Of a DNA stretch of 37,317 bases, positions 27,269-34,373 are shown in pieces. How positions within the stretch are numbered: position 1 is the first letter of the stretch; each line of letters starts with the position of its first letter. Below the pieces are notes generated by a model. That model had not been told where the DNA came from. It saw only the letters and a program-made list of their open reading frames with translations, and searched no databases. The position numbers were made by a program, and so were the translations under genes. The DNA comes from VRUE01 sp963764365 (GTDB lineage Bacteria > Actinomycetota > Thermoleophilia > Solirubrobacterales > 70-9). The DNA is taken from positions 1 to 37,317 of the forward strand of contig CAVXSI010000021.1 of assembly GCA_963764365.1 (NCBI GenBank). Direction: 5' to 3'.

Positions 27269-28297
27269 TCAAAACAGCTGATTCTCGCCGGCGAAGATCT
27301 CCGAGACGGAGTCGTCGGTGAAGATGCGGCGGATCGAGTCGGCGAAGGTGCCGGCGGTCGAGAGCACGAGGATCTTGTCCGGCGCGCCGGGGCGCAGCGG
27401 CAGCGTGTCGGTGACGACGATCCGCTCGATCGCCGAGTCGGCGAGCCGCTCGTAAGCGGGGCCGGAGAAGACGCCGTGGGTGGCGCAGGCGATCACCCGC
27501 GCCGCGCCCTCGTCGAGCACGGTCTGGGCGGCGGCGCAGAGGGTGCCGGCGGTGTCGATCATGTCGTCGACCAGGACCGCTGTCTTGCCCTTGACGTCGC
27601 CGACCACGTAGCCGATCTCCGCCACCTGCTGGGCCGGGCGCTCCTTCTCCATCACCGCCCAGTGGGTGCCGATGCGGCGGGCGAAGTTGCGCGCCGTCTT
27701 GACCCGGCCGGCGTCGGGGCTGACGATCACCAGCTCCTCGCTCAGTTCCTGGTCGATGAACCACTGGGTCAGCATCGGCATCGCCGTCATGTGATCGACC
27801 GGGACGTGGAAGAAGCCCTGCACCTGACCGGCGTGAAGGTCCATCGTGAGGACGCGGTCGACGCCGACCCCCTCCAGGCACTTGGCCATGATCCGGGCCG
27901 AGATCGGCTCGCGCGGGGCCGACTTCTTGTCCTGGCGGGCGTAGCCGTACCAGGGCAGCACGGCGATGATCCGGTGCGCGGAGGCACCCTGCGCGGCGTC
28001 GATCATCGTCAGCAGCTCGACCAGGGCGTCGTTCGGCGTCATCCCGCTCTGCTCGTTGGCGCAGGTCGACTGGACGATGAAGACATCGGCGCCGCGGATC
28101 GACTCCTCGTAGCGGCAGTAGACCTCGCCGTTGGCGAAGGTCTTCAGCGTCACCGCGCCGATGTCGAGGCCGAGCTTGCCGGCGACCTTGGCGGCCAGCT
28201 CCATCGAGCTGCGGCCGCCGAATACCATCATCCGCTTCGAGTAGTCGTGCGGGATCGCGGTCGGGGCCGCCTCGGGACGCTGCTCGATCGTGCTCAT
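27269..28297 (-). CDS. prs: ribose-phosphate pyrophosphokinase (PRPP synthetase)
   Basis: Makes PRPP from ribose 5-phosphate and ATP. The 342-residue protein shows MMVFGGRSSMELAAKVA, the flexible-loop region YARQDKKSAPREPISA, DLHAGQVQGFF, VSPDAGRVKTAR and the PRPP-binding loop VLVDDMIDTAGT. ATG 28297 has GGATGG 4 nt upstream; ATG 28309 would add four residues and lies in a palindrome. Adjacent glmU precedes it on the same strand by 70 bp, the usual actinobacterial order. Confidence 0.95.
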   Translation of the reverse strand: MSTIEQRPEAAPTAIPHDYSKRMMVFGGRSSMELAAKVAGKLGLDIGAVTLKTFANGEVYCRYEESIRGADVFIVQSTCANEQSGMTPNDALVELLTMIDAAQGASAHRIIAVLPWYGYARQDKKSAPREPISARIMAKCLEGVGVDRVLTMDLHAGQVQGFFHVPVDHMTAMPMLTQWFIDQELSEELVIVSPDAGRVKTARNFARRIGTHWAVMEKERPAQQVAEIGYVVGDVKGKTAVLVDDMIDTAGTLCAAAQTVLDEGAARVIACATHGVFSGPAYERLADSAIERIVVTDTLPLRPGAPDKILVLSTAGTFADSIRRIFTDDSVSEIFAGENQLF

Positions 28298-28307
28298 CGG
28301 ACCATCC

Positions 28308-28371
28308 ATGAATGCGCAAATCGCCTCGGACTCAGGCAACGGGAAATCACCGGGTCGATTTGTGCGCTCAT
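28308..28371. repeat. 64-bp palindrome between glmU and prs
   Basis: ATGAATGCGCAAATCG (28308-28323) pairs with CGATTTGTGCGCTCAT (28356-28371), 16 bp with two G-T pairs and one A-C mismatch. It covers the glmU stop codon and ends 11 nt before the prs start, so it may attenuate or process the shared transcript. Confidence 0.65.
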
Positions 28372-29753
28372 GCCTTCCTATTCTCCTTCGCCTTGCGCTC
28401 GGAGTAGCCCTCGATGTTCCGTTGGTCGTTCTCGCTCACCGCAAGCGCCCCCTCGGGGACGTCCTTCTTGATCACCGCTCCGGCGCCAGTGTAGGCGGCG
28501 TCCCCGACTTCTACAGGTGCGATCAGCATCGTGTCAACGCCGATGCGGACGCGCTCGCCGACGATCGTGCGGTTCTTGCGGAATCCGTCGTAGTTGGCGG
28601 TGATCGTGCCGGCGCCGAGATTGCTGCCGGCGCCGATCTCGGCGTCGCCGACGTAGGCCAGGTGCGGGACCTTGGCGCCGGCGCCGATCCGCGAGTTCTT
28701 GATCTCGACGAAGCTGCCGGCCTTGGCGCCCTCGTCGAGGTGGGTGCCGGGGCGCAGGTAGGCGAAGGGGCCGACGGTGCAGCCGTCGAGTACCTCGCAC
28801 TCGACCAGGTAGGAGTGCGGGACGGCGACATCGGCGCCGAGCATCGTGTCGATCAGCGTCGTCAGCGGGCCGACGGTCGAGCCGGCGCCGACCGCGGTGG
28901 CGCCGCGCAGGCTGCTGCCGGGCTCGATCCGAGCGTCGGCGGCGATCTCGACGCCGGCGTCGACCCAGGTCGAGCCGGGGTCGACGACCGTGACTCCGGC
29001 CAGCATGTGCGCCGCGAGGATGCGGCGGCGAGCCTCGGCCTCGGCCTCGGCGAGCTCGATCCGGTTGTTGACGCCCATCGTCACCGCGAGGTCCTCGGTG
29101 CGGTGCGCGGCAACCCGGTGGCCCGCCTCGCGCAGCGCCGGAAAGACGTCCGGCAGGAAGTACTCGCCCTGGGCATTGTCGTTCGACAGCCCGCTCAGCG
29201 CCGCCGCCAGAGGAGCGGCGTCGAAGACGTAGCTGCCGGCGTTGATCTCGCGGATCTCGAGCTCCTCGACGCCCGCGTCGTCGGCGCCTTTCGCCTCGAC
29301 GACCCGCTCGACCCAGCCTTCGGGATCTCGCAGCACGCGGCCGTAGGAGCCGGGCTCCTCGAGCTCGATCGTCACCATCGTCGCCGCGGCGGCGGAGGAT
29401 CCGTGCGCGTTCAGCAGGTCGGCGACCGCCTCCGGCCCGATCACCGGGTGGTCCCCGGACAGCACGACCACCGTCTCCGACTCGCGGATCAGCGGCAGGG
29501 CGGCGCGGATCGCACCACCGGTGCCGTCGGGGACCGGTTGGACGACGGTCTCGACGTCATCCGGCAGGCCCGCGGAGAGGTCGCGGTCGGGCGAGACGAT
29601 CGCCGCGATCCGGCCGGCACCGGCCTCGCGGGCGGCGAGGATCGGCCAGGCGACCATCGGCCGCCCGCAGACGCGATGCAGCATCTTCGGCGTCGAGGAA
29701 CGCATCCGCGTGCCCTCGCCCGCCGCCATCACGAGCACTAGGGGGGAGCTCAC
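28368..29753 (-). CDS. glmU: bifunctional UDP-N-acetylglucosamine pyrophosphorylase / glucosamine-1-phosphate N-acetyltransferase
   Basis: Makes UDP-GlcNAc for peptidoglycan. The N-terminal uridyltransferase shows LVLVMAAGEGTRMRSSTPKMLHRVCGRP. The C-terminal left-handed beta-helix hexapeptide repeats run from about 260 (NSRIGAGAKVPHLAYVGDAEIG, GTITANYDG with catalytic His environment). At 461 residues it is full length. GTG 29753 is chosen because SSPLVLVMAAG matches the family start; TACGAT lies 7 nt upstream and no Shine-Dalgarno is present, so it looks leaderless. Palindrome C3 lies just upstream. Confidence 0.97.
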   Translation of the reverse strand: MSSPLVLVMAAGEGTRMRSSTPKMLHRVCGRPMVAWPILAAREAGAGRIAAIVSPDRDLSAGLPDDVETVVQPVPDGTGGAIRAALPLIRESETVVVLSGDHPVIGPEAVADLLNAHGSSAAAATMVTIELEEPGSYGRVLRDPEGWVERVVEAKGADDAGVEELEIREINAGSYVFDAAPLAAALSGLSNDNAQGEYFLPDVFPALREAGHRVAAHRTEDLAVTMGVNNRIELAEAEAEARRRILAAHMLAGVTVVDPGSTWVDAGVEIAADARIEPGSSLRGATAVGAGSTVGPLTTLIDTMLGADVAVPHSYLVECEVLDGCTVGPFAYLRPGTHLDEGAKAGSFVEIKNSRIGAGAKVPHLAYVGDAEIGAGSNLGAGTITANYDGFRKNRTIVGERVRIGVDTMLIAPVEVGDAAYTGAGAVIKKDVPEGALAVSENDQRNIEGYSERKAKENRKA

Positions 29754-29760
29754 CGGTGGA

Positions 29761-29766
29761 ATCGTA
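29761..29766 (-). promoter_or_regulatory. -10 element of glmU
   Basis: TACGAT on the minus strand, 7 nt before GTG 29753. Confidence 0.4.
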
Positions 29767-29784
29767 ATGGTGGGAAGGGGAGCA

Positions 29785-29884
29785 GGGGGCATCCCTCCGG
29801 TTGCTGGGTTTTCGCCACCAGCGTGGATCTCTCTCAAGAGTCAATGGGGCGAAAACAGGACGCCGCGCCCTCCGGGATGCCCCC
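29785..29884. repeat. palindromic element C3 (100 bp), intergenic
   Basis: Arms GGGGGCATCCC (29785-29795) and GGGATGCCCCC (29874-29884). The inner stem GTTTTCGCC (29808-29816) pairs with GGCGAAAAC (29848-29856). The flanking unpaired TTGCTGG and AGGACGCCGCG match C1/C2. It lies upstream of the glmU promoter. Confidence 0.85.
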
Positions 29885-29912
29885 TACTCCCCCATCCTGG
29901 TCAATTCGGGCT
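29885..29912. other. spacer between palindromes C3 and G1
   Basis: The 245-bp gap between glmU and the HdeD-like gene is filled by C3, this 28-bp spacer and G1. No gene is seen. Confidence 0.4.
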
Positions 29913-30009
29913 CCCGCGTCTGACGCAAGCAGATCAAGGACGCAGGGAGCGCGGCGTGCTCTGCACGCGAGCGACCGAGGACGCAGATATGCGCCGCGTC
30001 AGGCGCGGG
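29913..30009. repeat. palindromic element G1 (97 bp)
   Basis: Arms CCCGCGTCTGACGC (29913-29926) and GCGTCAGGCGCGGG (29996-30009) pair with one G-T. Inside are AAGCAGATCAAGGACGCAGG and CCGAGGACGCAGA, separated by a GCGTGC-TCT-GCACGC hairpin. The same two segments occur in G2. The right arm contains the stop codon of the HdeD-like gene. Confidence 0.85.
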
Positions 30010-30568
30010 AGAGGTCTTTGCCGACCAGGGCGACGCTGGTCAGGGTCCAGCCGGCGAAGATCAGGTCTATGCCCACCAGCAGTCCGATCGCCCAGCTGGC
30101 GCTGCTGGGGAACTTGGCGAGGACGAGGATGCCGATCAGCAGGCCGGCGAAGCCGCTGAGGCCGAGCAGGCCGGCGTTCTGCCGGCCCCGCGCGGAGAAG
30201 GCGACGGCGATCCGGGTGATGCCCATCAGCAGGAAGTAGATGCCGAGCACCAGGGTCAGGGTGAGGGTGCCGTTGTGCGGCTCGACGATCAGCCAGAGGC
30301 CGACGATCACGGTCAGGATCGCCCACAGCAGCCGCCACAGCACCGTTCCCAGCGAGTGCGCCGTGAACGCGCCGGCGACCAGGAAGGCGCCGGCGATGAC
30401 CAGGATCCAGCCGATGAACACCGCGGTGGCGACCGAGGCGACGGCGGGCACGACGATCGCCACGCAGCCGACGAGGATCGCCAGCACCCCGACAGTCATC
30501 AGCGCCTTCCAGCTGCGCGCCAACCCGGCGCTGGTCTCCGGGTCCAGCCTCGCTCCACCCATCTCCAT
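29999..30568 (-). CDS. HdeD/DUF308 family membrane protein
   Basis: A 189-residue integral membrane protein with six hydrophobic helices in pairs, as in the HdeD (DUF308) family: KALMTVGVLAILVGCVAIVVP, ATAVFIGWILVIAGAFLVAGAF, LTVIVGLWLIVEPHNGTLTLTLVLGIYFLLMGI. E. coli HdeD is linked to acid resistance; no function is known for most homologues. ATG 30568 is supported by TAGGGT 7 nt upstream (leaderless). The final residues LSRA and the stop are encoded by palindrome G1. Confidence 0.85.
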   Translation of the reverse strand: MEMGGARLDPETSAGLARSWKALMTVGVLAILVGCVAIVVPAVASVATAVFIGWILVIAGAFLVAGAFTAHSLGTVLWRLLWAILTVIVGLWLIVEPHNGTLTLTLVLGIYFLLMGITRIAVAFSARGRQNAGLLGLSGFAGLLIGILVLAKFPSSASWAIGLLVGIDLIFAGWTLTSVALVGKDLSRA

Positions 30569-30575
30569 GACGGCG

Positions 30576-30581
30576 ACCCTA
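30576..30581 (-). promoter_or_regulatory. -10 element of HdeD-like gene
   Basis: TAGGGT on the minus strand, 7 nt before ATG 30568. Confidence 0.4.
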
Positions 30582-30638
30582 GGCCACCATCCGGACGCCA
30601 AGCGGCGAATTCACCACGCCATTCGGCCCGCGTGGCGC

Positions 30639-30644
30639 TACGCT
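30639..30644 (+). promoter_or_regulatory. -10 element of tRNA-Gln
   Basis: TACGCT, 10 nt before the tRNA 5' end. No clear -35. Confidence 0.35.
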
Positions 30645-30654
30645 CGGCCCACGC

Positions 30655-30727
30655 TCCGGGGTGGTGTAGTCGGCTAGCACGTCTGGTTTTGGTCCAGGAA
30701 GCGAGGGTTCGAGTCCTTCCCCCGGAA
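30655..30727 (+). tRNA. tRNA-Gln(TTG)
   Basis: Acceptor TCCGGGG (30655-30661) pairs with CCCCGGA (30720-30726). D arm GTGTAGTCGGCTAGCAC, anticodon arm TCTGG-TTTTGGT-CCAGG with anticodon TTG, T arm GAGGGTTCGAGTCCTTC. CCA is not encoded. Confidence 0.95.
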
Positions 30728-30742
30728 CTGCTGTCCGCGGCT

Positions 30743-30985
30743 CTACTGGCCGGCGCTGAGCTGGCCGATCGCGAACAGTTCGGCGATCTTCAACAGGCCG
30801 AGGGTCGCGTGCGGCGAGCTGGCGCTGCTGCGCATCCGCACGTTCGCCCCTTCCGGGCCCCGCACCTCGACGATCGTGCAGATGTCGCCGATCTCCCAGT
30901 CGCCCTCGCGTTCGCCGTAGTCGGCCTCGATCGCCTCCATCTGGTCGGCGATGTGCCGCCCGACTTTGCTCTGATCCAGCGCCAT
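30743..30985 (-). CDS. hypothetical protein, 80 aa
   Basis: Not recognised. A small soluble acidic protein (IADQMEAIEADYGEREGDWEIGDICTIVEVRGPEG...). The ATG at 30985 is preceded by AAAAGGGG at 8 nt. It lies on the minus strand after the PucR gene (gap 75 nt) and may share its transcript. Confidence 0.65.
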   Translation of the reverse strand: MALDQSKVGRHIADQMEAIEADYGEREGDWEIGDICTIVEVRGPEGANVRMRSSASSPHATLGLLKIAELFAIGQLSAGQ

Positions 30986-31060
30986 CCGGTCACCCCTTTT
31001 CGCAGCGGTTGGAATTGCCTCGGCCCATTGTCGCCGACCGGCGCCCGGCGGTCCCGCCCG

Positions 31061-32272
31061 CTAATCCTCGGCGCCGCGCGGGACCTTGCCGCCTTCGGCG
31101 CCCGGTTCCAGCGCCGGGCCGCGCGCCGAGGCGATCCCGAGCACCCGCATCGCCTTCAGCCCGAGGCCGAGCTTCTCGCGGCCCTCGGTCGCGGAGACGT
31201 CGTGGCCGCAGAGCTCGCGCACCCGCTCCAGCCGGTAGCGGATCGTGTGGCGGTGGGTGAACAGCTGTTTGGCGGTGGCGGCGACGTTGCCGTCGTTGGC
31301 GAGGTAGGCCTCGACCGTCGCCACCAGCTCGGTCTCGTACTGCTCGTCGTAGGCGGCGAGCGGCTCGATCGTCTCGGCGAAGAAGCGCTCCAGCTCGCCC
31401 GGGTCCTCGCTCATCGCCGGCAGCAGCAGGCGGTAGGCGCCGGTGTCCTCGAAGGCGAGCAGCGGCCGGCCCTCGGCCTCGCCGACGTTGACCGCGAGGC
31501 GCGCCTCGCTGCCGGCCCGGTAGAGGTCGACCGGGTCGGCGACGCGGCGGCTGGCGCCGATCGTCAGGTGGAAGCCGGACAGCGTGTCCTCCAGCTCCCG
31601 CGCCAGGCCGGCGGCGGCGCGGGCGAGGCGGCCGTCGTCCTCGGCCGGGACGATCACCGCGATCTCCGCCGCGGCCTCGCCGGCCTCGGCTGTCGCCAGG
31701 GCGCCGGGAGCGAGCGAGCGCATCGCCCGCATCGCCAGGGTCAGCACCCGGTCCCGCCACTCGCCGGTCTGGGCGCTGCGCGGCGCCGCGCGGACGACGA
31801 TCGCCCCGGCGCCCTTCTCGAGGTCGGCCCCGAGCTCGGCGGCGCGGGCGACGATGTCGCCGCGGTCGGTCACCTCGCGGCCCAGCACGGCGCCGACGAA
31901 GGCGCCCGCCATCTCCTCGCTCTCCCACTCCGGCGCCCGCGAGCGCTCCAGCTCCAGCGCCAGCAGGGTGGTCACCATGCGGGTGATCGCCGGGTCGGGC
32001 GCGGCCTTGGCCCGGTAGCGCAGCTCGCCGACCGCGGCGTCGGCGACCCGCAGCTCGACCGCGGTCACCCGCTCGCCGCCCTCGAGCAGCTTCGCCTCCT
32101 GGTCGGGCGAGGCGCCGGCGACGGCCAGAACCGAGCCGGAGCGCTCGATCAGGGCGACGCTGGCGTCCAGCACCCGAGCCGCCGCGCGCGCCACCGCCGG
32201 CAGGCCGGCGCCGGACTCGACCGCCTCAGAGAGCGCATCGAGGGTCTGGGCATCCTTGGGCTTCGCCGTCAT
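31061..32272 (-). CDS. PucR/CdaR family transcriptional regulator
   Basis: A 403-residue regulator. The C-terminal HTH_30 (PucR) domain is clear: VEAYLANDGNVAATAKQLFTHRHTIRYRLERVRELCG. Before it lies a GGDEF-like CdaR domain (about 150-290) and an N-terminal region that may sense a ligand (about 15-110). PucR proteins usually activate purine or sugar-diacid catabolism genes; no such genes are adjacent, so the target is unknown. ATG 32272 is preceded at 6 nt by GATAAT, the best -10 in the window, indicating a leaderless mRNA; ATG/GTG starts further upstream are less likely. Confidence 0.85.
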   Translation of the reverse strand: MTAKPKDAQTLDALSEAVESGAGLPAVARAAARVLDASVALIERSGSVLAVAGASPDQEAKLLEGGERVTAVELRVADAAVGELRYRAKAAPDPAITRMVTTLLALELERSRAPEWESEEMAGAFVGAVLGREVTDRGDIVARAAELGADLEKGAGAIVVRAAPRSAQTGEWRDRVLTLAMRAMRSLAPGALATAEAGEAAAEIAVIVPAEDDGRLARAAAGLARELEDTLSGFHLTIGASRRVADPVDLYRAGSEARLAVNVGEAEGRPLLAFEDTGAYRLLLPAMSEDPGELERFFAETIEPLAAYDEQYETELVATVEAYLANDGNVAATAKQLFTHRHTIRYRLERVRELCGHDVSATEGREKLGLGLKAMRVLGIASARGPALEPGAEGGKVPRGAED

Positions 32273-32278
32273 CAGCCA

Positions 32279-32284
32279 ATTATC
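32279..32284 (-). promoter_or_regulatory. -10 element of pucR-type gene
   Basis: GATAAT on the minus strand, 6 nt before ATG 32272. Confidence 0.5.
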
Positions 32285-32331
32285 GACAACTGCGCCAACC
32301 ATGCCGTCGGCTCGGATGAGGCGGGTGAGGT

Positions 32332-32440
32332 GATGCCGGCGAGTGTCTCGGCGCCGGAGGCCAAGCCAGGGCGTGACGGGTGAGCGTCCAGGTAGCAGCG
32401 CTACCTGGACGCTCGCACGGTGCGGACTGGCGCCGGCATC
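32332..32440. repeat. palindromic element D2 (109 bp)
   Basis: Outer arms GATGCCGGCG (32332-32341) and CGCCGGCATC (32431-32440). The inner hairpin is a perfect 15-bp stem (32382-32396 with 32400-32414) with a 3-nt loop, its tip reading GTAGC-AGC-GCTAC as in D1. It lies just upstream of the PucR promoter. Confidence 0.8.
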
Positions 32441-32476
32441 CGACGCCGAGACGCCGCCGGAAGCGCCGAACCCGCC

Positions 32477-32725
32477 TCAGCCGAAGAGAGAAGACAGGTC
32501 GTTGTAGTAGTAGACGACGGCGAGCCCGACGACTACGCCGATCACGACCAGGGCGGCGAGGACGACCAGCGAGAGGACGCCGGCGGCGGCCTTCTCCCAG
32601 AGCCGGCCGTAGGAGCCGAGCGCGGGAACGAGGATCAGGCCGACGAAGGCGACCACGCTGACCAGGCCGGCGGCGCCGAACAGCAGGTACTCATTTTCGA
32701 TCTTCTGCAGCGCCAGCGGCAACAC
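32477..32725 (-). CDS. small membrane protein, 82 aa
   Basis: Not recognised. Two hydrophobic segments (about 15-38 and 47-72) with a short basic loop and a polar C-terminus (YYYNDLSSLFG). GTG 32725 is the first start; the frame upstream enters palindrome G2, whose left arm begins 2 bp away. Confidence 0.6.
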   Translation of the reverse strand: MLPLALQKIENEYLLFGAAGLVSVVAFVGLILVPALGSYGRLWEKAAAGVLSLVVLAALVVIGVVVGLAVVYYYNDLSSLFG

Positions 32726-32726
32726 T

Positions 32727-32891
32727 AGATGGTCGCCTCCGCGGCCACGTGCGACTGGGGGCGCGCGTGGCCAAGCAGATCAAGGACGCAGGATGCAGCC
32801 TTTGGTGGTGCCAAAGGCAAATCCGAGGACGCAGAGGTGCGCAGCGCCACGGGCGTCATCCAGGCGTGCGTGGTTGTGGTGGCGACCATCT
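32727..32891. repeat. palindromic element G2 (165 bp), nested
   Basis: Outer arms AGATGGTCGCC (32727-32737) and GGCGACCATCT (32881-32891). The outer layer shares GCGTCATCCAGG and GGCCACGTGCG-like sequence with G3. Nested inside (about 32765-32855) is a G1-like core: CAAGCAGATCAAGGACGCAGG, a GCCTTTGG/CCAAAGGC hairpin, and CCGAGGACGCAGA. The right arm encodes the last residues and stop of the DedA-PAP2 gene. Confidence 0.85.
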
Positions 32892-34373
32892 ATTCCCATT
32901 CTGACGCACCGTCGTGATGACGAGGGCGACGGCGGCGCAGAGGGAGAAGGCGGCGGCGCCGAGCGCCCAGCCGGCGTTGACGTCGCTCATGTAGTGGACG
33001 CCGAGGTAGACGCGCGAGAGGCCGACCAGCGCCGTCAGCGCGATCCCGGCCGCGACGACCGCGGCGCCGCGCGCCATCCCCGGGCGCAGCCGCATCACGA
33101 TCGTCACCGCTCCCCAAACGTAGAAGGTCGAGTAGGCGGCGTGGCCGCTGGGGAAGGAGGACCCGCTGAAGCCGGTCAGCGCCCCCTCCGGCCGCGGCCG
33201 GTCGACCGCCGCCTTCAGCTCGTGGACGCCGAGCACGATCAGCGCCATCCCGGCGACGAGCACACCGAGCTCCGCCCAGCGGCGCCGCGCCGCGAGGGCG
33301 CCCGCGGCGATCGCCGCCAGCGCCAGCACCACCGCCGAGGAGCCGAGCGCGGTGAAGACCTTGGCGAAGTCGACCAGCCAGGCGGCGCGCAGCCTTGCGG
33401 CGATTTCCGCCGCGGTCAGGTCGCCGGCGGTCGGCCCCGGATCGCCGCTGACGAGCACCGTATAGGCGATCAGCACGAACAGGGCGACGGCCAGGGTCGC
33501 CATCAGCGAGGTGAATTCGAGGCCGAAGGTGCCGCCCGGAGTCACCCGCTCCCAGAGGAAGCGCAGCTGCGGGCTGAAGCGGCGGCTGAGCAGGACCAGC
33601 CAGCGGCTCGCCGCGTGCCCCTCCATCCGGACGACGGCTGCGCGCCGGTTCCGCGGCTCGCGGAAGTGGCGGTAGAGGGCGATCGAGCCGACGACGACGA
33701 CGATCAGCGTGCCGAGCAGAAAGGCGCCGCGGCCCGCGTACCTGGCGGCGGAGTCGATGCTGCGCGAGAAGGCGTAGCCGATCAGGATGTGGGCGCTGGC
33801 CCAGAGGCCGGTGCCGAGGATGCTGTAGGGGACGAAGGCGCGGTAGCGCATTCCCGAGCTGCCGGCGATGAACGGGGCGAAGGCCCGCACCAGGCTGACA
33901 AAGCGGCCGATGAAGATCGTCTTGCCGCCGTGGCGCCCGAAGTAGTCCTCGACCTTCTCGAAGCGCTCGTGGCCGATCCCGAAGCGCGGGCCGTGCTCGA
34001 TCACGAATTCGCGGCCGAGCCGGCGGCCGAGGAAGAAGCTGGTCGTGTCGCCGAGCCAGGCGGCGAACCAGGCGACCGCGATCAGCAGGTAGATGTCGAT
34101 CGCCCCCTGCCCGGCGACCGCGCCGCCGAGCAGCATCACCGTCTCGCCGGGGACGACGAGGCCGACGAAGGCGCCGGTCTCGGCGAAGGCGAAGACGCCG
34201 ACCAGCAGGTAGGTCCAGGCGCCGAGCGCGTTCGAGACTTCTTCCAGCAGCGTCTGCAGGTGTTCGCTGGGGATCAGCCGGGTCAGCAGGTAGTAGCCGG
34301 CGGCTACGGCGACGACGACCAGGGCGATCAGCAGCCGGCGGCGGCGACGGTCCTCTGGCAGCTGGAGCCTCAT
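32856..34373 (-). CDS. DedA (SNARE-associated/VTT) - PAP2 phosphatase fusion membrane protein
   Basis: A 505-residue two-domain membrane protein. The N-terminal DedA/VTT domain (about 10-215) shows ETGAFVGLVVPGE and FGRHGGKTIFIGRFVSLVRAFAPFIAG. The C-terminal PAP2 domain (about 300-490) has the acid-phosphatase motifs KAAVDRPRP, FPSGHA and SRVYLGVHYMSDV, all catalytic residues intact. DedA proteins are linked to polyprenyl-phosphate recycling and PAP2 enzymes dephosphorylate lipid pyrophosphates, so the fusion fits undecaprenyl carrier recycling; this is inference. ATG 34373 overlaps the ispE stop (ATGA), so translation is coupled. The tail after QNGNRW is encoded by palindrome G2. Confidence 0.9.
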   Translation of the reverse strand: MRLQLPEDRRRRRLLIALVVVAVAAGYYLLTRLIPSEHLQTLLEEVSNALGAWTYLLVGVFAFAETGAFVGLVVPGETVMLLGGAVAGQGAIDIYLLIAVAWFAAWLGDTTSFFLGRRLGREFVIEHGPRFGIGHERFEKVEDYFGRHGGKTIFIGRFVSLVRAFAPFIAGSSGMRYRAFVPYSILGTGLWASAHILIGYAFSRSIDSAARYAGRGAFLLGTLIVVVVGSIALYRHFREPRNRRAAVVRMEGHAASRWLVLLSRRFSPQLRFLWERVTPGGTFGLEFTSLMATLAVALFVLIAYTVLVSGDPGPTAGDLTAAEIAARLRAAWLVDFAKVFTALGSSAVVLALAAIAAGALAARRRWAELGVLVAGMALIVLGVHELKAAVDRPRPEGALTGFSGSSFPSGHAAYSTFYVWGAVTIVMRLRPGMARGAAVVAAGIALTALVGLSRVYLGVHYMSDVNAGWALGAAAFSLCAAVALVITTVRQNGNRWSPPQPRTPG

